Source: Mytilus californianus | Taxonomy: Eukaryota > Mollusca > Bivalvia > Mytilida > Mytilidae | Length of the DNA stretch: 64,000 bases | Direction of reading: 5' to 3' | NCBI RefSeq assembly: GCF_021869535.1 | Contig: NW_026262712.1 | Span: forward strand, 113,457,640 to 113,521,639 | Shown here: piece by piece, positions 56,812 through 64,000 of the stretch | Numbering within the stretch: the stretch's first letter is position 1 | Layout: every line of letters starts with the position of its first letter | Made by a program: the position numbers and the translations under genes | Notes under the pieces: model-generated | What the model was told of the DNA's origin: nothing | Seen by the model: the letters and a program-made list of their open reading frames with translations, nothing else | Database searches by the model: none

Positions 56812-58355
56812 CTACACCCTGGATTTTTTCTCAAGAAGACCTCAGCTACCCAGCTTCCCTTTGCACCTAGTGCAGACAAAAGTATTGCCGTAGATTTTTT
56901 TTATTAACTTTTCGGTAATGGTGTGGTAGGGTGGGTAGCTGAGGTCTTCTTGATAAAAAATCCAGAGTGATGTTCGGCTTAGTCTTTTTTTTTTATAATG
57001 TAATAAGCTGGCAAATTATGAAAGCTCGTGTCTTAATTGATAGGCATAGAAATAAAAAGAAAACGTATGAAAACCAATAACATTCTACCGGAGACAAAAT
57101 TACGTTGGTTTAGGCAACTAGTATGATGGTCTGGGTGCGTATTTCTTCATTTCTGTATTCTTTGATATTCTATTCCATTTTTCTCTATTCTTTAATCAGT
57201 GTTTCAGGCCATTTTTCTCTATTTTTATCATGTTTATTTCTTTATACTTTTTGCCAATTATTCTGTTCTCTTTATATTTTAACACCTCATTATTCTATTT
57301 TTATTATTTCTTGGTCCATTGTCTCTATTATTTATATTTTTTACCCACTATTCTCTATTCCGTAAACCCCCATCCACACCCAGGCTCTAGTTAAGGTCAC
57401 CATATAGCTTTATGCAAAATAAGCAAAACTAATACCGAATAGGCTCCGAATGGCAAAATGATTGAATGCTAATCACGTTTTGAATTGTGAAATTGCGGAA
57501 ATTTGTTTTTCAATCAATTGATCAAGCAAAACACATTATCGTCCTGAATGTTCGTATAATGGACCTTGGTCATGAATTCTAATCATCTGAGATCAACCTT
57601 TTAAATTTAGAAGTAAAGATCACGCACCCTTATTGTTCAAATTGATAAAGTCTTTTGCGTCCGTCGACATTATCTTCGATTAAAGATCTGATAACGACAG
57701 TGACTGTGCATGTATACTTTAACGACCGGGGTAGTTTTCTTATCAGTTTTAAAAAGTAGTAACCTCCCTTGTTAATGTGATGTTGTAATCAATCTATTTA
57801 TTTGTACCATCTTTATATAATATTATATTGTACAATTTAAATTTATGATTCGTTTGATATTTAAATATAATTATTTATTCTTTATTAAAGATATAAACAA
57901 GGTAATTTGAAAGGCTTTGATTCATTTATCACCGTAGTTCAATTCATAAGTCAGGCGGTCTATTTTGTCTACATTATGTTGAAAGAACACCGGGGTGTTT
58001 ACATTGGCATTATTTACTATCAATGACTGTGAAACAAGAAAGGAAAACATTGTACATTATAAAACGAGAAATAATTAAAATTAAATACAAAATTCTAGTT
58101 TAGTGAAATCAAAAACGAAAAACGGAAACACTTTTGATGTTCATTTTGGTTTTAGAGAAATCAAAAACAAAAAATGAAAACACTTTCTTTTCCGTTTTGG
58201 TTTTAGAGAAATCAAAAACGAAAAATGAAAACACTTTTGTTTTTCGTTTTGGTTTTTGAGAAATCAAAAACGAAAAATGAAAGCACTCTCGTTTTTTGTT
58301 TTTTGTTATTGATATTTCAAAATGAAAAACAAATGGACGCAAATATACACGGACC
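56812..58355 (-). repeat. right inverted arm of the 13-kb element
   Basis: The inverse of 45318-46859. The outer 72 bases differ from the left arm at about three positions. 52-bp units lie at about 58090-58310. The minus-strand LINE frame reads through the terminus into this arm, giving a chimeric open frame of 623 codons that is not a natural protein. Confidence 0.85.
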
Positions 58356-59980
58356 ATGCTTTTCGCCAATTTTAAAGTCTGTAAAATATCAAGAACTTGA
58401 TTTGGGGTTATATGAAATATATCCATTTTTGAATTTGATCTAGTCAGAAATTCTGGAGGTCTATTATTATTTTCATCTATAGTAGATATGGAACAAAAAT
58501 ACTTATTCAAAAGGCATGCTTTATCGTAATTTTCAGTGACTAATTCGTCATCTTCATTTTTAAGTTGAGTGATATGAGTAGAATTACCCGATGTCTTTAC
58601 CAATTTTTTCATTACTGACCAATACGATTTAGAATTTCCACATGCGAACTCGTCCAACAAACTATTCGCGTTTAAGTAAAATTGGTCTTTTGTGTATCGT
58701 TTTAAATTATTCACATGATTTCTTTGCTTTTTATACTTATTTAGATCATGAATACTATTGGATCTACGAGCTTGTTTGTGTAGTCTATCACGTTTACGCA
58801 TTTCTCTACGTAGGTCAGAATTAAACCAGATTTTATCATTTGGTCGTATAGTTACTTCTTTTTGTGGGATACAGTCATTAATATATTCAAGAAATTTATT
58901 TGTAAAATTTTTACAATTTTGATCCATACTATTTTCAGCATTAATTATCGATTCCCAATCAAATGTAGCAATGAGCTCGTTACATTTGTCAAAATCGGCA
59001 TTTCGATAGTCCCAAATCATTCTTTTATAAGTAGTATTATTTATTGACCTAGTGAGATTATTCAAGAATATAATAGTTCCATCATGATCACTGTATGTAC
59101 GATCTATTTGGATTACATGGGAGTAGTAGACATCACATGAATCTGATACCAAAATAGGATCTAACAAGGACTGGCGTGTGGCACAAAATCTGGTTGGTTC
59201 GTTTATAACATTTTTAAGACCGTTTAGTCTCATAATGTCAAATATTTTATGTGAATAATCTGTAAGAAAATCTACCTTTACATCACCAGTTATTACAACA
59301 TTTGGAGAATAGCTCAATGCATTTTCTATGGATTCATGAAATTTATCCCAAAAAGTATTATTGTTAGAAGGTTGTCGATATACAACACAAAGGAGTAATT
59401 TATGTGAAGGGAAGTTGATTTCAAGCCATAACGCTTCATTATCAAAATCTAAATCAGGTCTTGGTTTGGCTTGAATAAATTTACTAATATAAATAATAAT
59501 TCCTCCTCCTGAGCTATTGCGGTCTTTTCTATAAGGATCTCTATTATAACCGTCAATGATAATATCTTCATTTTTTATATTTTCGTCAAGATGCGTTTCT
59601 GTTAAACAAATCACATCGGCTTCGTTACTAATACTTTCAACATAGTCTACTTTATTACGCATACTTCTAATGTTAAGGTGAAAAATTGAGAAAATACCAC
59701 CTAAAGGACCAGGATTAACTTCTACATCATTACTTAGCATTATCAATAATAATATCACAAATGTTAACATTGGTTTCAATAAAAAAAGATCCAGATATAT
59801 AGAATAACATATCGACGGCAAACATTTACATTTCATAATAAGAAAGAACAGTTCAAATAAATAGGTGTGTCTTTTTCTTAAATACAACAATTTTCTACAG
59901 AATACTGAATTAAGTTTACTGTAGAATTGACCTATCGACGAGCGATAAGCTTGAATATCATTACCCATTGTCAAATACAA
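58356..59980 (-). pseudogene. LINE ORF2, 2A motif and APE endonuclease half
   Basis: The first 541 codons of a CR1/Jockey-like ORF2, which would nick target DNA to prime reverse transcription. Residues 69-82 are hydrophobic. Residues 85-92 are DVEVNPGP, the 2A-type ribosome-skipping motif (59705-59728). The endonuclease follows: LNIRSMRNK (102-110), LTETH (126-130, catalytic Glu), SGGGIIIY, VYRQPS (200-205), GDVKVD (232-237) and SDHD (297-300). The usual Asn in GDxN is Lys here, which would cripple catalysis. A linker with YWSVMKKLVK and LNKYFCSI leads to LKLAKS, where the 13-kb element interrupts. No stops occur in this half. The true start may lie upstream of the 59980 ATG. Confidence 0.85.
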
Positions 59981-60707
59981 ACATGGTTAAGCAAGAATAC
60001 GATAGGTCAAACAATACACTAACTATATCTAAACCCTCTTTCGTCACTCCAGTCATAAACAGAACAAAACATATGTACAATAATTCAGATTGTGGAGGTA
60101 AATGTACAGGCTGTGTTTTAAAAAATAGTTGTTGAGTTATCTTTAATAAAAAGTAGAGAAAGCAAATGAATGCTTGATACATCTGTTTTTTTTCCAAATG
60201 TAATGAAAAAGAAAGAAAAAAAAAACAACACATTTTTGTACGATTTTACAAAGCGCAAAGAAAAAGAAGTAATAAAAAAATACCACATACTAAATATTTT
60301 TAATTCTTTTAAATGAAAGATAATGAGAAAATTATCATGGTTGAAACTTTTAGTTTGAAATTTAATGTTCGTATTTGTTTCTTTCAACTCAACATTATGT
60401 TAATCGAGTGAACCTTTTTAAGGTCACACACCTTACACGCTTGAACAATTTTGGTAAATAAACAGTTACACGTGGCAAGTATTGTTGATTGATAATTGAG
60501 GAAATGTTCATTTATTTTGTTACAGGTAGGTTGCATTTTTGTTATTGTTTTTAGAGAAAAAAATAACACTTGACATAAATCATGTTTGTCTTATTGTGTA
60601 TTTGCGTACAACTAAATGTTAATATGATGATAATAACAGGTTATTTCAGAACTCCTTCAAACAAGATTAAGTGGTAATAGTCATTCTAGTGTTTATATTT
60701 TAACAAG
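59981..60707. other. spacer between LINE ORF1 and ORF2
   Basis: About 730 bp without a long frame. That is long for the ORF1-ORF2 gap of such LINEs, so it may contain an unrecognised insertion or a decayed start of ORF2. Confidence 0.4.
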
Positions 60708-61160
60708 TTATTCAGTCTTAAGATTTTCAACATCTTGAAAGGACTTGATAAGAATTTTGTCGGAGCCGGATTTCTTCTTTGTAAATACTCTACCATCAAA
60801 AGTCCAAAACGAGTGAATCTTATTGTTTTTTTTAAGTTGATTGAGCCTTTTGATTAGTTCCTGTCTGTCTCTGGTAAGATATTCTGTAATAAATATGTGA
60901 GCCGAATTGTTCTTGAGTTTCTTTTTTGACATATAGATGGAGTTTTTAATTTTCCAATTTCGGAACCTACAAATGAGTTGTCCTTTCCTATCTTCAATTT
61001 TACCAATGATGTGAGACCTGTTGATGTCATTGACACAGAGAGGAGGTGAAATGCCCAGTTTTAGGTTGGCAATATCAACTATTAGGTCGTCGGTATTTTG
61101 GAGGTCTTCTTGAGTCAATGGAACGTTGTGAGATCTAAGTGATGTTCTGCGACCGTATCC
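60708..61160 (-). pseudogene. LINE ORF1 protein, C-terminal part
   Basis: A minus-strand frame of about 147 codons with intact stop. Order: NVPLTQEDLQNTDDLIVDIA, NDINRSHIIGK, GQLICRFRNWKIKNSIYMSK, AHIFITEYLTRDRQELIKRL, then SFWTFDGRVFTKK. The SHxIGK..IICRF..KxxIxxxKK..IFITExLTxxR succession is the RRM and C-terminal domain pattern of ORF1 RNA chaperones in L1/CR1-type LINEs. It lies in the right place and strand to be ORF1 of the LINE whose ORF2 starts at 59980. The N-terminal coiled coil is missing: upstream of GRRTSLRSH the frame runs into the PLE fragment at 61161. Confidence 0.7.
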
Positions 61161-61235
61161 GTGGACGTGTGTTGCAAAGAGTTGAAAAGTCAAATCTGGC
61201 AACCATAAAAAAAGGACCATCATAAGCACGTAATT
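61161..61235 (+). repeat. 75-bp direct repeat, right copy
   Basis: 74 of 75 bases match 44162-44236. It immediately abuts the 5' end of the LINE remains and then switches at about 61229-61235 into plus-strand Naiad sequence. Confidence 0.9.
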
Positions 61236-62727
61236 AGATTGACAAAGATTCTGTCCGCATTGAAAGAGGGTCTTCAGAAATACTGTGAAACTGTGAAACT
61301 GTTTACTCGCATAGTGGTATTAACCATATGTGGATTATTTGTCTTCTTTGACTGTCCATGACGTTAAAATACTAAATCCCTGGGATGTGTTTTAGTTGAT
61401 TTTAGTCTCTGATGCATGATTTTTTATTATTAATTGTTTCTGGCTTTTAACTAGCTGTCAGTAACTGCGAGTACTCTCAAATCGTACTTTCTTGTTAATT
61501 TGACCTGTTGATACTAATTGTAATGCTTTTTTGTTATTTAATGTTTACTTATTCAGGGTTATATCTGGTCTATATACCATCTTTGATAAGTGTTTAGAAT
61601 TACTATAAATTTTCACTTCTTCGAACTATGAACATCAAAATTATTTATTTTGTAAAAATATTTCCTTTCTCTATTTGAACTGTACCGTATACCTAACAAC
61701 AAAATTATTTTCATTTACCTGTGTTTAAAGTAATTGCAAATGGCTGATATTTTTGTTCAAGCATATTGTTTTTCTTAAATTGCTTAACATTTCACAGCGG
61801 TATAACATGTTACTTTAATTATTTTTCCCTTAGTTTATTTATTTTATATTTACAATGTATCATAGATCAAATTTATTTGTTCAGTGTATGTTCACTGGTG
61901 TTAATATGTCTTTTGATTGAGTTAAGCCATTTCAATTGATATTTTATAGTGTGTCTTTCTATGTTGTGATGTTACACTATTGTTTCAGATAAGGGTGAAG
62001 GTTTGGTACCATTAAAACGTTTAAACCCGCTGCAATTGTTTGCACCTGTCCTAAGTCAGGAATCTGATGTTCAGTTGTTGTCGTTTGTTGATGTGGGTAA
62101 TAATTGTTTCTTGTTTCTCGTTTTTTATATAGATTAGACCGTTGGTTTTCCCGTTTGAATGGTTTTCCACTAGTAATTTTTGAAGCCCTTTATAGCTTGC
62201 TGATTGGTGTGAGCCAAGGCTCCGTGTTGAAGGCCGTACTTTGACCTATAATGGTCTACTTTTATAAATTTTGACTTGGATGGAGAGTTGTCTCGTTGGC
62301 ACTCATACCACATCTTCTTATATCTATCAAAAAACTCTAAAGAACTTCTGAATAAATTTAAATCTCAATCTTTCTGTGAAATTAGTTCTATCAAAACTTT
62401 TGATTTTTCATCCCTGTTTACCACCGTTCCCCATGTGAAATTAAAAAATTGTCTAAAAGAAATAATCCACAACGCTTTCCAACATAAAAATGGTAGCATA
62501 TTTTGTTAATAGTGAACAATAAACTAAAACATGCTACACAGAGGAACAAGTGATCAGTATGCTGGAGTTTCTTATTGAAAACATATTCGTTGAATTTGGA
62601 GGTGAACTTTTTCAACAAATTGTTGGCATTCATATGGGAATGAACTGTGCGCCTCTCCTTGCCGACCTCTTCTTATTTTCATATGAGTCGGAGTTCATTC
62701 AGACACATGTCAAAAACAAGAAGATCG
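61229..62727 (+). pseudogene. Naiad PLE fragment split by repeat A
   Basis: 61236-61337 encodes RLTKILS, EGLQKYCET and a SGINHMW-like end. 62329-62727 resumes with KNSKELLNKFKSQSF, FDFSSLFTTVPHVKLKNCLK and GIHMGMNCAPLLADLFLFSY. These match consecutive parts of the RT at 40190-40720. A 9-base duplication (GTGAAACT) and a small deletion (after KNGSI) break the frame. The fragment is then cut by the giant-element terminus at 62728. Confidence 0.8.
61338..62328 (+). repeat. repeat A, long copy inserted in the Naiad fragment
   Basis: It starts at about TTTGACTGTCCATGACGTTA and ends GGCACTCATACCACATCTTC. This 990-bp copy gives the clearest outer boundaries of repeat A, because both sides are PLE coding sequence. 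Confidence 0.75.
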
Positions 62728-63325
62728 GTCAGTGTATATTTGCGTCCATTCATTTTTCGTTTTGAGATATCAAAAACAAAAAACGAAAAACGAAAGTGTT
62801 TTTATTTTTCGTTTTTAATTTCTTAAAAACCAAAATGAAAAACAAAAGTGTTTTCGTTTTTCGTTTTTGATTTCATTAAATAAGAAAGAAAATCGACTTT
62901 TGGATTCAACTTCTGTATTTTGTTCCAATTATTTCTCGTTTTATATTGTATATTTTTCCTTTCTTGTTTCAAAGCCATCGATATGATAATATGCCAACGT
63001 ATTTTGTTTTCATCCCCGTAATTACCTCGGTGTGTTTCCAACTTAATGTAGACAAAATAGACCGCCTGACTTATGAATTGAAATAAATTGATCAATGAAT
63101 CAAAGACGTTCAAATTTCCTTGTTTGTACCTATAATAAAGAATAAATTATTATATTTAAACATTAAATGAATCATAAATTTAAATCATACAATGACATAT
63201 CATATAAAGATGGTAAAAATATAATAGATTAGTTACAACATCACAGTAACAAGGGAGGTTATTTCTCAACTGATAAGAAAACTAGCCCGGTCGTTAAAGT
63301 ATATACAGCGGTTATCAGACCAATC
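62728..63325 (+). mobile_element. partial third copy of the giant element's terminus
   Basis: GGTCAGTGTATATTTGCG at 62728 and the next 600 bp match the left arm (45318-45990) with an internal deletion: two 52-bp units instead of four. Landmarks are TAGACCGCCTGACTTATGAA and ACAAGGGAGGTTA. It interrupts the Naiad frame after AAGATC. At about 63325 the match ends, and whether the copy continues cannot be seen. Confidence 0.8.
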
Positions 63326-63735
63326 TATACTATTAAATGAGAAGACCTCATTTTGTGTGTCGCTTCTCTTCCTTCCACAATAAATTAATCATCATACCCC
63401 TGTGTCCTATAGGTACCATGCATAGTCGCATTTGTCATCCTCGCTTATGATTATTCCGTTTGGGTTATTTTGGGAGAAAAACGAAAATTAAGGCGTCCGG
63501 ATATTGTTTCCGTCATCGGACGGACTTTTAAGTCATATACAAGACTTCCGTTTAGGACTGTTAAATTACACATAATTTTCATAGGTACTTGGGGACAGGA
63601 CAATTATTTTTCGCGTTTTTCTGTATACAATGAACATACATATACTATAAATAAAGTGTATTTGCTATTTACTATCAATTCCAAGTTTACAATTCACGGA
63701 GGTCACTGATATATTATATAGAGAGTAGAGAGTAT
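63326..63735. repeat. unassigned dispersed-repeat-like sequence
   Basis: ATTAAATGAGAAGACCTCAT through CCTATAGGTACCATGCATAG and TTAAGGCGTCCGGATATTG looks like a molluscan non-autonomous element by recall. It separates the TIR copy from the LINE fragment that follows. Confidence 0.4.
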
Positions 63736-64000
63736 TTACGGCTAACAGAATTTCATCTCGGGTAATTACACCATTTAAAGAATCAGCATCTTTGTTAGAG
63801 TCGAAATCCGTTTCATCAAGATTGTTGTTATTCTCACTGTTATTCGTAAATAAAGCTTGAAACTCATCTTTCCACCTGTTTAAAACACTGTTCTTATCGG
63901 TCTTAACATTTCCTGTATCGTCGATAATGGCCCACGGAACGCGTGGTCTTCGTTCATTCACTATTCCGGTCTTTCCTATCGATTTCCAGAATTCACTTTG
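63736..64000 (-). pseudogene. LINE ORF2 linker fragment (runs off the window)
   Basis: The minus frame from the window edge reads SEFWKSIGKTGIVNERRPRV, then NSVLNRWKDEFQALF and GVITRDEILLAV. This is the segment between endonuclease and reverse transcriptase in APE-type LINEs. It is open to about 63736 and is then cut by the neighbouring repeat. The rest of the element lies beyond the window. Confidence 0.65.

Larger units (their letters stand above)
45318..58355. mobile_element. 13-kb TIR element inserted in a LINE
   Basis: 13,038 bp lie between GGTCCGTGTATATTTGCG and its exact inverse CGCAAATATACACGGACC. ATGCTT stands directly outside each end (45312-45317 and 58356-58361), a 6-bp target duplication. 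The inverted arms are about 1.54 kb each (45318-46859, 56812-58355). The two halves of one LINE frame lie outside. No transposase, integrase, DNA polymerase, ATPase or capsid gene was found inside, only smaller repeats and AT-rich DNA, so the copy is non-autonomous or gutted. TSD length and long TIRs would suit Maverick/Polinton elements, but the termini do not begin AG and no hallmark protein is present, so the superfamily is open. Confidence 0.8.

Noticed and set aside
45318-58355. A firm Maverick/Polinton assignment
   Set aside because: TSD length and long arms fit, but no polymerase, integrase, ATPase, protease or capsid frame is visible, and the termini start GG and not AG.
58109-59980. 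A single 623-residue protein
   Set aside because: Only the first 541 codons are LINE. The rest is read-through into the inverted arm of the inserted element.

Overview
The window looks like nuclear DNA of a bivalve mollusc, most likely a marine mussel close to Mytilus. It is AT-rich and contains an intron-split host exon, two bivalve-type tRNA-derived SINEs, and many dispersed repeats that I recognise from memory as pervasive in mussel genomes. I could run no database search, so the genus is a judgement. I see no prokaryotic genes, rRNA, functional tRNA, CRISPR array or LTR retrotransposon gag-pol.

Host coding content is sparse. The only convincing piece is a 3' terminal exon on the minus strand (12087-12958), with a membrane helix and a tyrosine-rich cytoplasmic tail. 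Weak candidate exons lie at 2-76, 25428-25514, 29441-29516 and 32492-32575. Everything else I could identify is mobile DNA or its remains.

Layout. 1-4.5 kb: LINE and Penelope-like (PLE) scraps. 4.6-11.4 kb: two inverted copies of an element with a 21-bp minisatellite core, with two SINEs, a foldback MITE and a CRE-motif array between them. 13-16 kb: 119-bp and 168-bp tandem arrays and a TIR MITE. 16.8-22.1 kb: a nested inverted-repeat block whose core is a foldback element with an 8-bp target duplication. 22.7-25.2 kb: two decayed LINEs. 25.7-36.8 kb: decayed PLEs, a tandem 365-bp repeat and a two-copy MITE family. 37.4-42.1 kb: a near-complete PLE of the Naiad type, with a GIY-YIG endonuclease in front of its reverse transcriptase and direct terminal repeats at both ends.

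44.3-61.15 kb is the most striking part. A minus-strand LINE (ORF1 piece, then ORF2 with a 2A-type ribosome-skipping motif, APE endonuclease and reverse transcriptase) is cut in two by a 13,038-bp element (45318-58355). That element has inverted terminal repeats of about 1.54 kb and a 6-bp direct flank ATGCTT. The LINE itself is bracketed by a 75-bp near-identical direct repeat. A third, partial copy of the big element's terminus interrupts a Naiad fragment at 62728. The order of insertion can be read as PLE, then LINE, then the giant TIR element, then smaller repeats inside it.
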